DNA from: an uncultured Erythrobacter sp.
GTDB taxonomy: Bacteria; Pseudomonadota; Alphaproteobacteria; Sphingomonadales; Sphingomonadaceae
DNA length: 64,000 nucleotides
Reading direction: 5' to 3'
Assembly: GCA_947503275.1 (NCBI GenBank)
Contig: CANNCZ010000001.1
Location: 372,001-436,000 of the forward strand
The position numbers and the translations under genes were made by a program. The notes beneath the pieces were generated by a model, which saw nothing but the letters and a program-made list of their open reading frames with translations, had not been told where the DNA came from and searched no databases. How positions within the stretch are numbered: the stretch's first letter is position 1; each line of letters begins with the position of its first letter. Positions 1 to 7,798 of the stretch are shown piece after piece.

Positions 1-1153
1 AAGCCATGGCCGGGAAACTGCGCGCTCGCAGCAAAGGTGCAGCGGCAAATGCAAAGGCGACCAGCAAGCCATAAGCGCCTGCCAACATCAATGGAGCAGG
101 CTCAATCACAAATCCGCTTTCCACCGGCAACAGCCCTTCCAAGGCGGCACCGAGCAGCGGCGTCACCAACACGCCTGTTGCCAAGCCGAGCGCACTACCT
201 GCAATTGCCGCAACCGCGATTTGCAGCGCATAGATCCGCACAATATCGCGCGACGATGCGCCGAGCACTTTGAGCGTCGCGATGCTTGCGCGGCGTTGGT
301 CGAGATAGGATGACACGCCGCCCGCAATACCGATCCCTGCGATCACCAATGCGGCGAGACCTACCAGCGTCAAGAAGTCGCTCATCTGGCGCACAAACCT
401 ATCTGCGCCGGGGGACGCGCGGTCACGCGTGCGGAAATCGAACCCCGCATCGGGGAATGCTTCGGTGAGCGCCTCTTCAACCCCCTCAGGATCAGCAGCG
501 GCGTCGTCGAAAGCGATGCGATACTTGCTTTGGAACAGTGATCCGGGCTGGATCAAACCCGCTTGCCCTGGAACGCTTTTGGCGACCAAAACGGTTGGGC
601 CGAGCTGGAACCCTTCGGACAGGCGATCTGGTTCATTGGCGATAACGCCCGCCGCTCGCAGTTCTAACGTCCCCATGCGAAATGTATCGCCAACCGCGAT
701 GTCGAGCCGGTCCAACGCCCCTTGCGCGAGATAAGCGTCATTCGCGCTCGGTGCGCCCGGTTCGCTGCCATCGGCGAGGGTGAAGCTGCCGAAAAGCGGC
801 CATCTGTCGTCAATTGCCTTGAGCTCGACGGGAGCAGCTGCATCCTCGGTGCTGGCCATCGCCTGCATCCGGTATCCGCCCGAAAGCGTGCCGTATTCGC
901 CAAGAGCGGTCAGTTCGTCTTCACTGAGGTCGCGCTGCCAAACCTCGACCTCAAGGTCGCCGCCCAGCAATTCCTGACCCGATGATTGCAGTTCGCGCTC
1001 AATCGAAGCCGTTAGCGTGCCAATCGCGGCCAAAGCAGCAGTGCCGAGGAATATGCACACCAACAACAAGCGCAGCCCGCGAAACCGCGCATTGAGATCA
1101 CGCCGGGCAATATGCCAAGCACCACCCCACGAAAGACCGTGAGCAGCGCTCAT
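1..1153 (-). CDS. ybbP: ABC transporter permease, YbbP/FtsX type (partial)
   Basis: This is the N-terminal part (about 384 residues) of a large inner-membrane permease that runs off the left edge. A first membrane segment lies at roughly residues 24-44. A periplasmic stretch follows, then a hydrophobic block after about residue 250 that resembles FtsX/MacB permease domains. The start ATG overlaps the stop of the upstream ATPase gene by four bases (ATGA), so the two are translationally coupled. With the neighbouring esterase this reproduces the tesA/ybbA-ybbP arrangement. The family exports or extracts hydrophobic molecules; the substrate is unknown here. Confidence 0.85.
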   Translation of the reverse strand, partial: MSAAHGLSWGGAWHIARRDLNARFRGLRLLLVCIFLGTAALAAIGTLTASIERELQSSGQELLGGDLEVEVWQRDLSEDELTALGEYGTLSGGYRMQAMASTEDAAAPVELKAIDDRWPLFGSFTLADGSEPGAPSANDAYLAQGALDRLDIAVGDTFRMGTLELRAAGVIANEPDRLSEGFQLGPTVLVAKSVPGQAGLIQPGSLFQSKYRIAFDDAAADPEGVEEALTEAFPDAGFDFRTRDRASPGADRFVRQMSDFLTLVGLAALVIAGIGIAGGVSSYLDQRRASIATLKVLGASSRDIVRIYALQIAVAAIAGSALGLATGVLVTPLLGAALEGLLPVESGFVIEPAPLMLAGAYGLLVAFAFAAAPLLRARSFPAMA

Positions 1154-1887
1154 TCAGCCGCATCCTTTGCAGCAGTATCTCCGCGTGTGTCAGAGACTAC
1201 GACGCCGTCTGCCATGGTAAGCACCCGTTCGCATTGTGCGGCGAGTTTTGGGTCATGGGTAATGATCAACAAGGTCGCGCCGGTCTCTGCGCGCCGGGCA
1301 AAGAGCAATTCGACGATTTCATCACCGGTGCTGACATCGAGGTTGCCAGTTGGCTCATCGGCAAAGATCAGTTGCGGGCGTGGGGCGGTTGCGCGGGCAA
1401 TGGCAACGCGTTGTTGTTCTCCGCCTGAAAGCTGGGAGGGATAGTGGCTCATACGGTGGCCAAGACCAACCGCAGCCAATTCAGCCATTGCGCGATCTGT
1501 CGCGCCTTCGCTGCCTGCCAACTCCATTGGGGTCGCGACATTCTCCGCTGCCGTCATGGTGGGCAGGAGGTGGAACGCCTGAAGCACAATCCCGATACGG
1601 CCTCGGCGTGCAGCAGCCAATCCGTCTTCGTCCAGCTGGGCAAAATCCTCACCTGCAACGGTCAGTTCACCGCCACTTGCGCGCTCCAGCCCGGACAAAA
1701 CCGCCATCAGCGAGCTTTTGCCAGAGCCGGAAGGGCCGAGCAGCGCGACGATTTCACCATGCGCAATATCGAGGTCGATCCCGCGCAGGATTTCCACCGG
1801 GGCATCTTTGCTGCCGAGGGTGAGAGTGAGATTGCGAGCAGAGATCGCGAAGGGCGAAGAGGATGATGTAGGGTTTGTCACAGACAC
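1150..1887 (-). CDS. ybbA: ABC transporter ATP-binding protein, YbbA/LolD type
   Basis: A 245-residue cytoplasmic ATPase. Visible motifs are the Walker A loop GPSGSGKS, the ABC signature LSGGEQQRVAIARA and the Walker B run LIFADEPTGNLD with its catalytic Glu, followed by the switch His in ITHD. The length and the EPTGNLD form are typical of the MacB/LolD/YbbA group, which pairs with FtsX-like permeases. It overlaps the permease gene downstream and is divergent, 52 bases away, from the esterase gene. It should power the YbbP permease; the transported molecule cannot be read from the sequence. Confidence 0.93.
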   Translation of the reverse strand: MSVTNPTSSSSPFAISARNLTLTLGSKDAPVEILRGIDLDIAHGEIVALLGPSGSGKSSLMAVLSGLERASGGELTVAGEDFAQLDEDGLAAARRGRIGIVLQAFHLLPTMTAAENVATPMELAGSEGATDRAMAELAAVGLGHRMSHYPSQLSGGEQQRVAIARATAPRPQLIFADEPTGNLDVSTGDEIVELLFARRAETGATLLIITHDPKLAAQCERVLTMADGVVVSDTRGDTAAKDAAE

Positions 1888-1939
1888 CAGATGGGATAGG
1901 GATGGGTTTCAAACAAGAGACTAATGAGAAGACCTGACG

Positions 1940-2698
1940 ATGCCCATCAACTCTTTGTCGAAAACTGTATCAGCAGCTGTGTGTTTTGCCGCTGCTTTGG
2001 CTCTGTCCGCTTGCGGGGCCGAGAGCGCCGATGAGGCGTCCAGTTCCGCACGCGCTGGACCCGAAACCGGCGCAATTGCCGATAGTGAGCTGGCGATCCC
2101 GGTTATGGGTGAACAGATTGATATCATCGCCTTTGGGGACAGCCTTTTTGCAGGATACGGGCTGGAAGACATGGCGGATTCCTATCCGTCAAAGCTGGAA
2201 GCGGCTCTGCGTGCACGCGGTGTGAATGCGTCAATCGTCAATGGGGGCGTGTCGGGTGATACCTCCGCTGCGGGTTTGAGCCGGTTGGCGTTTACATTGG
2301 ATGCACAGGGGCAGGCGCCCGATTTCTTTATATTGGAGCTGGGCGGCAACGATCTGCTGCGCGGGCTTTCTCCTGCTGAAACGCGGGCGAATTTTGAAGC
2401 CATGCTAACCATCCTGCGCGACCGAGACATTCCAGTGTTGTTGATGGGAATGCGCGCGCCTCCCAATTATGGGCCTGAATATCAGGCCGAATTTGATGCT
2501 CTCTATGGTGAGCTAGCAGCCGAGTTTGATACTGCGCTGATCCCGTTTTGGATGGAGGATATCTACGAGGATGCCTCGCTTTTTCAGAATGATCGCATTC
2601 ATCCGACCGCAGAGGGGATAGAGGCGCTGGTGGCATCAACCTTGGACGAGGTTGAGGCGGCGCTGCCTGAGATCGGCGAGACGGAGAGCGAGAGCTAA
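1940..2698 (+). CDS. tesA: Arylesterase / lysophospholipase TesA-like, SGNH hydrolase (lipoprotein)
   Basis: A 252-residue GDSL/SGNH esterase. The four family blocks are visible: FGDSLFAGYG (nucleophile Ser), GGVSGDTSA (Gly), GGNDLLRG (Asn) and DRIHPTAEG (catalytic Asp and His). The N-terminus is a lipoprotein signal with lipobox LSAC, so the mature enzyme is probably lipid-anchored in the periplasm, unlike soluble E. coli TesA. It is transcribed divergently from ybbA, a conserved arrangement. Its stop overlaps the stop region of recF on the other strand. Esterase activity is likely; the natural substrate is unknown. Confidence 0.92.
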   Translation: MPINSLSKTVSAAVCFAAALALSACGAESADEASSSARAGPETGAIADSELAIPVMGEQIDIIAFGDSLFAGYGLEDMADSYPSKLEAALRARGVNASIVNGGVSGDTSAAGLSRLAFTLDAQGQAPDFFILELGGNDLLRGLSPAETRANFEAMLTILRDRDIPVLLMGMRAPPNYGPEYQAEFDALYGELAAEFDTALIPFWMEDIYEDASLFQNDRIHPTAEGIEALVASTLDEVEAALPEIGETESES

Positions 2699-3783
2699 AC
2701 CCGCTCCAGCGTCCCTCCGCTGACCCGCCAAATCGCTGCTTCGCCTTGTATATCGGCGAAGGGGGCGAGTTCCGTCCCGGTCATCCAAACCTGAGCCCCG
2801 CCGCCACGCAATCGGCGGAACAGCTCTGTGCGGCGCACGGGATCGAGGTGGGCTGCGACCTCATCTAGCAACAAGACGCTTGGCCGCCCCGATGCGGCTA
2901 GCACACCGTGAGCCAGCGTGATCGCGATCAACATCGCCTTTTGCTCGCCGGTTGAGCACGATGCCGCGGGTTGACCGCTGCTCGCCATCACAACTTCCAA
3001 CTCATCGCGATGCGGCCCTACAAGCGCGCGCGCCGCCGCCCGGTCGCGTGGGCGGGCGCGGGCTAGCTCAGCGAGAAGCTCGGCGGCATCCATCGGTCCA
3101 CCGGGTCGATAGGTGAGGGTGGGCCGGGCAAAGGGTTCAGGCGGCAATGCGGACAATTCATCCGCCAGCATCGCAATCAGCCGCGATCGGGTTTGCGCAA
3201 CCACACTGCCATGCTGCGCCAACTGCGCTTCAATCGCATCGAGCCACCGCGCATCTCCGCGTTCCTCTAAAAGCCGATTGCGTTCGCGCAGTGCGGTCTC
3301 CAACTGGCTGACTGCTTTTGCGTGCCCCGGTTCAATCGCGAGCGCCATCCGATCAACAAAGCGCCGGCGGGCACCCGCACTATCAGTGAATAGGCCGTCC
3401 ATTGCTGGGGTGAGCCAAGACACCGCATGCCATTCTGATAGAGCGCTGGCGCTAGCATCGGCGCCGTTTATGCGCACCAGACGCCGGGTAGGCCGCTCTG
3501 CCTGTGTGTAGGTGCCGATGCGCGCAGACGTCTGCCCCTGTTCTATGAGGCTCGCCCCAATCGCAAAGGCACCCGCCGGTGCGTCGGTAGATTGGCGCAA
3601 AGCGACATCGCCGAGCGAGGCACGGCGTAGACCACGGCCCGGACTGAGCAGAGAGATCGCCTCAAGCACATTGGTCTTACCCGCGCCATTCTCCCCCACC
3701 AGCAGGTTGAAGTGCGCAGTGTCTGCCAACTGCGAGGCCGCGTGGTTGCGGAAGTTTTCAAGGGTGATTTTCGCCAGCGCCAT
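2695..3783 (-). CDS. recF: DNA replication and repair protein RecF
   Basis: An SMC-like ATPase that binds gapped DNA and helps load RecA with RecO/RecR. Motifs: the N-terminal ITLENFRNHA block, Walker A GENGAGKTN, signature STGEQKAML, and Walker B LLLDEVAAHLD near the C-terminus. I place the start at the ATG giving MALAKITLENF (362 residues). An ATG 21 bases upstream (3804) is also possible, and neither has a clear ribosome binding site. Here recF is not next to dnaN. It converges on tesA with a few bases of overlap. Confidence 0.93.
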   Translation of the reverse strand: MALAKITLENFRNHAASQLADTAHFNLLVGENGAGKTNVLEAISLLSPGRGLRRASLGDVALRQSTDAPAGAFAIGASLIEQGQTSARIGTYTQAERPTRRLVRINGADASASALSEWHAVSWLTPAMDGLFTDSAGARRRFVDRMALAIEPGHAKAVSQLETALRERNRLLEERGDARWLDAIEAQLAQHGSVVAQTRSRLIAMLADELSALPPEPFARPTLTYRPGGPMDAAELLAELARARPRDRAAARALVGPHRDELEVVMASSGQPAASCSTGEQKAMLIAITLAHGVLAASGRPSVLLLDEVAAHLDPVRRTELFRRLRGGGAQVWMTGTELAPFADIQGEAAIWRVSGGTLERV

Positions 3784-3919
3784 AGATGTCAGCGTGGTTA
3801 GCATGGGGTTTCAGAAACGCCAGCGGGGCCGTTTGAAAGCTACGTGAAAGCACCAATCCCAACACATGGTGAAAATTCCCAATCTTTCGGTTTGATGAAC
3901 AGGGGGTAAACTCGTGTAT

Positions 3920-3954
3920 CTTGAAAAAACCCTGGAATTCCGACGTTTTTCAAG
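3920..3954. repeat. Inverted repeat upstream of the sigma-54-like promoter
   Basis: CTTGAAAAA at 3920-3928 is matched exactly by TTTTTCAAG at 3946-3954, a 9-base perfect inverted repeat with a 17-base spacer. It ends three bases before the -24 GG of the promoter-like sequence that follows. It could be an activator or repressor site or a short hairpin. Function is inferred only from position. Confidence 0.55.
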
Positions 3955-3956
3955 TT

Positions 3957-3972
3957 TGGCACGGCTCCTGCA
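3957..3972 (+). promoter_or_regulatory. Sigma-54 (-24/-12) promoter candidate
   Basis: The sequence TGGCACGGCTCCTGCA matches the RpoN consensus TGGCACG-N4-TTGCA with one mismatch. The -24 GG is at 3958-3959 and the -12 GC at 3970-3971, separated by the required ten bases. Transcription would begin near 3983, giving a leader of about 50 bases before the first micropeptide ATG at 4036. Sigma-54 control fits the PspC gene at the end of the operon, because psp operons in enterobacteria are RpoN/PspF-dependent. No PspF-like activator gene is in the window. Confidence 0.7.
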
Positions 3973-4035
3973 GGGTACTCCGTGTCCTCAGGATGAACTT
4001 GAGGAAACAGACAAAACCCAAACCGGAGACTTAAA

Positions 4036-4146
4036 ATGACCGCCACCGACACCGCAAACCGTTTCGCAGCCGCAGCCTTCGCACTCGTCGTTTCAGCCAC
4101 AATGTTCGCTTACGCAATCGTCCCAGCCAGCCCAACGCTCGCTTAA
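4036..4146 (+). CDS. Membrane micropeptide 1 of a tandem paralogous trio (36 aa)
   Basis: A 36-residue open frame with a CGGAGA ribosome binding site seven bases before ATG. It has a short polar head containing one Arg, one alanine-rich hydrophobic segment (about residues 10-27) and the tail AYAIVPASP. The next two frames share the same plan (A-x-R, hydrophobic core, A-I-hydrophobic-PASP), so this is a duplicated family and not a chance frame. It looks like a single-pass inner-membrane peptide or a cleaved signal-like peptide. I do not recognise the family. It is first in the operon behind the sigma-54-like promoter and upstream of the PspC gene. Confidence 0.75.
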   Translation: MTATDTANRFAAAAFALVVSATMFAYAIVPASPTLA

Positions 4147-4185
4147 TTCACACGATCACTCAAACCCCAAAAGGAACCCGTCATC

Positions 4186-4299
4186 ATGTTTACTACCGAA
4201 ACCGCAACTCGCCTGACTTCAGCCGCTTTCTCGCTCGTCGTCTCTGCCGCATTCTTTGCCTATGCAATCATCCCTGCCAGCCCATCGACCATGGTCTGA
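4186..4299 (+). CDS. Membrane micropeptide 2 of the trio (37 aa)
   Basis: A 37-residue frame preceded by AAGGAA at 4171-4176, with good spacing to ATG. It closely matches the first micropeptide: a polar head with Thr/Glu/Arg, then SLVVSAAFFAYAI as the membrane core, then IPASP near the C-terminus. The 39-base gap from the first peptide resembles the gap before the third (both contain CACTCAAA and an AAGGAMCC-like site), so the unit was probably duplicated with its leader. No catalytic residues or cysteines are present. Function is unknown; an envelope-stress role is inferred from context. Confidence 0.75.
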   Translation: MFTTETATRLTSAAFSLVVSAAFFAYAIIPASPSTMV

Positions 4300-4333
4300 T
4301 CCACTCAAAACTCACTCGAAAGGACCCAATCAA

Positions 4334-4480
4334 ATGTACTCGTTTTTCGAACTTTCCAGCACAACAGGCGCACGGATTTCCGCCGCCGCAGCCGCGCTGA
4401 CTATCACCGCCGTCATGATGGCAACCGCAATCGTCCCAGCTAGCCCAGCAGTCAGCTTCACTATGGGAGCCCTGGCATGA
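4334..4480 (+). CDS. Membrane micropeptide 3 of the trio (48 aa)
   Basis: A 48-residue frame with AAAGGA upstream. It has a longer aromatic head (MYSFFELSS), then a GARISAAAAAL stretch, a hydrophobic core and the family tail AIVPASP, plus a ten-residue extension ending in GALA. Its stop codon overlaps the start of the PspC-domain gene (ATGA at 4477-4480), so the two are translationally coupled. That is the best evidence that the micropeptides and PspC work together. It is the most diverged of the three. Function is unknown. Confidence 0.78.
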   Translation: MYSFFELSSTTGARISAAAAALTITAVMMATAIVPASPAVSFTMGALA

Positions 4481-4677
4481 GCAACCTTACCCCACGAAAC
4501 GGCGGCGGGCTGCGCCTTGATAAGCATGACGGCAAAGTCTTTGGCGTATGCTCAGGTCTTGCAAATTGGTCCGGTGTTGATGCGATTTGGTGGCGTCTTG
4601 GATTTGTTGGCACAACCCTGTTGGGATTTGGTCTGCCAGTGCTGATCTACCTCGCGATTGCTTTGATCGCCGATTGA
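4477..4677 (+). CDS. PspC-domain membrane protein
   Basis: A 66-residue protein that is essentially a bare PspC domain: a basic head ending GLRLDKHDGKVFGVCSGLA, the WWRLGF motif, and one membrane helix (about residues 42-65). PspC proteins sense inner-membrane damage with PspB and release or recruit PspA. No pspA or pspB is adjacent, so this is an orphan PspC coupled to three unrecognised membrane micropeptides. A strong hairpin-plus-T-run terminator follows about 70 bases downstream, marking the operon end. Confidence 0.88.
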   Translation: MSNLTPRNGGGLRLDKHDGKVFGVCSGLANWSGVDAIWWRLGFVGTTLLGFGLPVLIYLAIALIAD

Positions 4678-4748
4678 ACGGCACAGCACAAAACAAGCCG
4701 ACCCGGTTTTCACCGTCGGCTGTGCCTACGAACAATTGAGAAAACCGG

Positions 4749-4778
4749 GAGGGGCCACCAAAGGGCCCCTCTCTTTTT
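4749..4778 (+). terminator. Rho-independent terminator of the micropeptide-PspC operon
   Basis: GAGGGGCC (4749-4756) pairs with GGCCCCTC (4764-4771) around a seven-base loop, followed by TCTTTTT. It lies 70 bases after the PspC stop. Confidence 0.85.
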
Positions 4779-4815
4779 ATCCGCAGCGCATCTGCCCCGC
4801 GATATCCTCGCTCAC

Positions 4816-4879
4816 GCGACCTGACGGTCGCATCGCTGCGGGCGGGCGCCCTTGCGACCCTACGGGTCGATAGCCCGCA
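4816..4879. repeat. Double-hairpin, REP-like intergenic element
   Basis: Two adjacent perfect hairpins: GCGACC-TGAC-GGTCGC (4816-4831), then CGACCC-TAC-GGGTCG (4855-4869) nested inside an outer stem TGCGGGC/GCCCGCA (4837-4843 and 4873-4879). The layout resembles REP/BIME elements found between convergent gene ends. I found no second copy in this window, so a repeat family is only inferred. Confidence 0.5.
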
Positions 4880-4885
4880 TTTCTC

Positions 4886-5668
4886 TCACATCGCGCTAAT
4901 ACCGCCATCCAGTTTTAGCTCGGCGCCGGTCATAAAGCGGCTTTCATCGCTCGCAAGATAGACCACCGCATTGGCGATATCATTGGGTTCGCCGACAAAC
5001 TTCAGCGGGATTTGCCGCGCCAGTTTTTCCAACAACACATCTTTATCCAACTGAGCCGAACGTGCCGTGCCATCGAGGATCGGCGTGTCGACAAAGGTTG
5101 GGTGAACCGAGTTGCAGCGGATCTGCATATTCTTCTTCGCGCAATGCAGAGCAATGGACTTCGACAGCATCCACACGCTCGCCTTGGAGGCATTATAGGC
5201 GGGCATCGTGTCGCTGGCGATCAGGCCCGCGATGCTGGAAATGTTGACAATTGAGCCGGGCGCATGTTCGCGCATCAGGGGCAAGGCCTTTTGACAGCCG
5301 TGAAAAATTGAATCCACATTGATTGAAAAACACCGCTGCCAATCGGCAAAGTCGCATTGTTCGATGTTACCCGGCACGCCGATCCCGGCATTGTTTACCA
5401 GCACGTTCAACCCGCCCATATTCTCGCGAGCCGCATCAACGGCGGCTTCCCAGCTTTGCGGGTCGGTCACATCATGATGCACTGAAAATGCGGTGCCTGC
5501 GCCCATTTCGGCGTTGATAATCTCCGCAGTTTCCGCGGCGCCTTCGCCATTGATATCGGTAGCGAGCACGCGTGCGCCTTCTTGCGCCAAGCGGATGCAA
5601 TGCGCGCGGCCTAACCCTTGTGCGCCGCCGGTTACGAGTGCGAGTTTGTTTTCGCAGCGTTTAGTCAT
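4886..5668 (-). CDS. Short-chain dehydrogenase/reductase (SDR)
   Basis: A 260-residue NAD(P)-dependent oxidoreductase. The Rossmann motif TGGAQGLG lies near residues 13-20, then NNAGIG, and the catalytic Ser with YNASK (Tyr and Lys). The C-terminal GGISAM is typical of classical SDRs such as cyclopentanol or hydroxysteroid dehydrogenases. The start at 5668 is supported by an AAGGACC site and by the ATGA overlap with the NUDIX gene stop. An upstream ATG at 5740 would lie inside the NUDIX gene and is rejected. It is the last gene of the lemA operon. The substrate cannot be assigned. Confidence 0.88.
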   Translation of the reverse strand: MTKRCENKLALVTGGAQGLGRAHCIRLAQEGARVLATDINGEGAAETAEIINAEMGAGTAFSVHHDVTDPQSWEAAVDAARENMGGLNVLVNNAGIGVPGNIEQCDFADWQRCFSINVDSIFHGCQKALPLMREHAPGSIVNISSIAGLIASDTMPAYNASKASVWMLSKSIALHCAKKNMQIRCNSVHPTFVDTPILDGTARSAQLDKDVLLEKLARQIPLKFVGEPNDIANAVVYLASDESRFMTGAELKLDGGISAM

Positions 5669-6240
5669 GTCTGGTCCTTCCCAAGGTAATTCATAAATAG
5701 CGCAATGCGTACATCGACCGCATGACCCAACGCTCGCCAATCGGCAACAAAGGCAGGCACTTCGTTAAGAGCAACGCGGTGAACATTGATGTTTTCGCTA
5801 TCAGTTCCACCGCCGGGGCCGACCTTGGTCAGCCCGGTCGCGCGCAGCAGGGTGAAGCTTTCAGAGACCATGCCCGGGGAGGAATAAAATTCGCCCAATT
5901 CCTCTAGATGCGCGGCGGCGTATCCCGTCTCTTCCTCCAACTCTCGCGCGGCGGCCTCGATAGCTGCCTCGCCCTCTGCCCCCTCATCATCGCCGACCAA
6001 GCCAGCGGTGATCTCCAAGCAAAATCGACCCATCGGCACGCGATATTGGCTCACGAAGATGGTGTGGCGGGTGCCGTCTGTATCTTCATCAATTGCGATA
6101 ATGGCGGCGGCGCGAATACCGCGAGCGCGCGCAGCATATTCCCAGCGGCCTCGGCGTTTGGCAGCTATAAACTTGCCCTGCCAGACCAGCTCTTCGGGTT
6201 TGTCCGCATCAGAATCGCGGATCAGTTCGATGTCATCCAT
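5665..6240 (-). CDS. NUDIX hydrolase, ADP-ribose pyrophosphatase-like
   Basis: A 191-residue protein with a complete Nudix box (G-x5-E-x7-REL-x-EETGY), read as AARELEEETGYAAA. The following EFYSSPGMVSE stretch is typical of ADP-ribose/nucleoside-diphosphate-sugar pyrophosphatases, which cleave the diphosphate with Mg ions bound by the box glutamates. It is encoded 11 bases after the second TPM gene and overlaps the SDR start by four bases. The exact nucleotide substrate is unknown. Confidence 0.88.
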   Translation of the reverse strand: MDDIELIRDSDADKPEELVWQGKFIAAKRRGRWEYAARARGIRAAAIIAIDEDTDGTRHTIFVSQYRVPMGRFCLEITAGLVGDDEGAEGEAAIEAAARELEEETGYAAAHLEELGEFYSSPGMVSESFTLLRATGLTKVGPGGGTDSENINVHRVALNEVPAFVADWRALGHAVDVRIALFMNYLGKDQT

Positions 6241-6251
6241 GGGGGAGGGGC

Positions 6252-6926
6252 TTAGACTTCGATTAAGCGGTCGGGAAGCTCGTTCTCGTCATCTTCATCG
6301 CGCGCGAAGTGTTGCCCGAGCACAAAGCCAACATCGCGCACGCCTGCGGCCATCCCCTCAGCGATGCGACCTTGTTTGATCTCAACCAGCATATCGCCCA
6401 TCGCCTCGCCCCAAACTTCTGGCTCGACCTTTTCAGCGATCGGACGGTCCGCAACGATTTCCGCGCGGTGTTCGGACATTGAGAGGTAGATTAGCACGCC
6501 TGTGCGGCCATGCGTGCGTGCTTCTGCGCCGACTTTGAAGTGTTTGACCGCTTGATCGTGGACACGCGCGGTTTTCACCGGACCCGGTATCAGCGCAAAT
6601 CGCAGCGGATCCCATTGTTGCACACCCCATGTGATCGCAAATGTGAGCAGGCCAAGCCCGATGGTCATGCTGGCGATTTCGCCCGTGGTCCATTCGTGGC
6701 TCCATCCCCCGATGAGGCTGTCCCACAGGTTGAGGAACGGTTCGGGGAACATCGCAAAGGCGCTCATTGCGGTGAAGGACAAGGCGGCTGCCCACAACAT
6801 CACAACATCGGAATAGCCGTCGGATCGGTCAGCCAAAACGGTAAGGATTTCGCCAGAGGTTTGCAGCTCAGCTTCGCCGACAGCGTCAGAGACGATTTTG
6901 TGCTGTTTTTCATTGAGATAGGCCAT
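6252..6926 (-). CDS. TPM-domain membrane protein
   Basis: A 224-residue protein of the TPM (TLP18.3/Psb32/MOLO-1) family. The N-terminal part reads as the beginning of a TPM fold (EAELQTSGEILTVLADRSD). Two membrane segments follow (about residues 40-60 and 85-105), and the second half carries GVLIYLSMSEHRAEIVADR, a typical TPM strand-loop. It starts three bases after the preceding TPM gene, so the pair is co-translated. Such pairs usually sit beside lemA and are linked to membrane or cell-envelope functions that remain poorly defined. Confidence 0.85.
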   Translation of the reverse strand: MAYLNEKQHKIVSDAVGEAELQTSGEILTVLADRSDGYSDVVMLWAAALSFTAMSAFAMFPEPFLNLWDSLIGGWSHEWTTGEIASMTIGLGLLTFAITWGVQQWDPLRFALIPGPVKTARVHDQAVKHFKVGAEARTHGRTGVLIYLSMSEHRAEIVADRPIAEKVEPEVWGEAMGDMLVEIKQGRIAEGMAAGVRDVGFVLGQHFARDEDDENELPDRLIEV

Positions 6927-6929
6927 GAT

Positions 6930-7793
6930 CTACCAACCTCCAGAGGCGCCGCCGCCTCCAAATGATCCGCCTCCGCCGGAAAAGCCCCCGCCGCCTCCAA
7001 ATCCGCCGCCTCCACCGCCACCGCCGGACATCGCGCCGCGCGCAATCGCGCTGCCGATCTCCCAAAGGATTATGTTGGATGCGACATCGCCAGCAGTCTG
7101 TCCGCCGCGTGCGCCCGCTCGTTCACCCCATGGGCCTCTGCCTTTGGAGCGATAGCGCCTGCTGCGCCCGACACCGCGAATGATTGGCAGGACGAAAAAG
7201 AAGAACATAAAGCCAAGCCAGATCAGTGCGCCGATGGGAAATCCGCCATCACTGCTGCGGCTTTCGGCGGCCTGTGTCGTGATTTGCGCGGCCTCTTCTG
7301 GTGTCAGTTGCAATTGCGCAATTATCGCATCGGTGCCCGCGACGATTCCACCGGGATAATCGTCATCGCGAAAACGCGGGATGATCGTGTTGTGAATGAT
7401 CAAAGCGGACAGAGCATCGGTCAAATACCCTTCCAGCCCGTAGCCCACCTCAATCCGCACTTTGCGTTCATTGGGGGCAACCAATAACAGCGCCCCATCA
7501 TTGCGTTCGGCGTCACCCAATCCCCATTCACGGCCCAAGCGATAGCCGTAATCAGAGATGTCGTACCCATCCAGATCTGCGACAGTGGCGACCACCAATT
7601 GGCGTTGGGTTTCGGTCTCGAGCGCCTCCAGCTTCGCGGTCAATTCCGCCTCTACATTAGGCGGCAGAATATCAGCACTATCAACCACGCGCCCCGTTAG
7701 CGGAGGAAACTCCTGCGCCGTTGCGGGACCCGATAAGAGCGTCGCGAACAACGCAAAGACTGCCGCGAGCTTGAGGATATTGGAGGCGGGCAC
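6930..7793 (-). CDS. TPM-domain protein with glycine-rich tail (YgcG-like)
   Basis: A 287-residue exported protein. The signal peptide ends near ATAQEF, then comes a TPM domain (about residues 30-160: GRVVDSADILPP, GYDISDYGYRLGREWG, NERKVRIEVGYGLEG). A membrane helix lies near residue 190. A low-complexity C-terminus of Gly with Phe/Ser repeats closes the protein, as in YgcG family members. It follows the lemA gene by five bases. The lemA-TPM-TPM order is widely conserved; the biochemical role is unsettled. Confidence 0.88.
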   Translation of the reverse strand: MPASNILKLAAVFALFATLLSGPATAQEFPPLTGRVVDSADILPPNVEAELTAKLEALETETQRQLVVATVADLDGYDISDYGYRLGREWGLGDAERNDGALLLVAPNERKVRIEVGYGLEGYLTDALSALIIHNTIIPRFRDDDYPGGIVAGTDAIIAQLQLTPEEAAQITTQAAESRSSDGGFPIGALIWLGFMFFFFVLPIIRGVGRSRRYRSKGRGPWGERAGARGGQTAGDVASNIILWEIGSAIARGAMSGGGGGGGGFGGGGGFSGGGGSFGGGGASGGW

Positions 7794-7798
7794 GCGTA

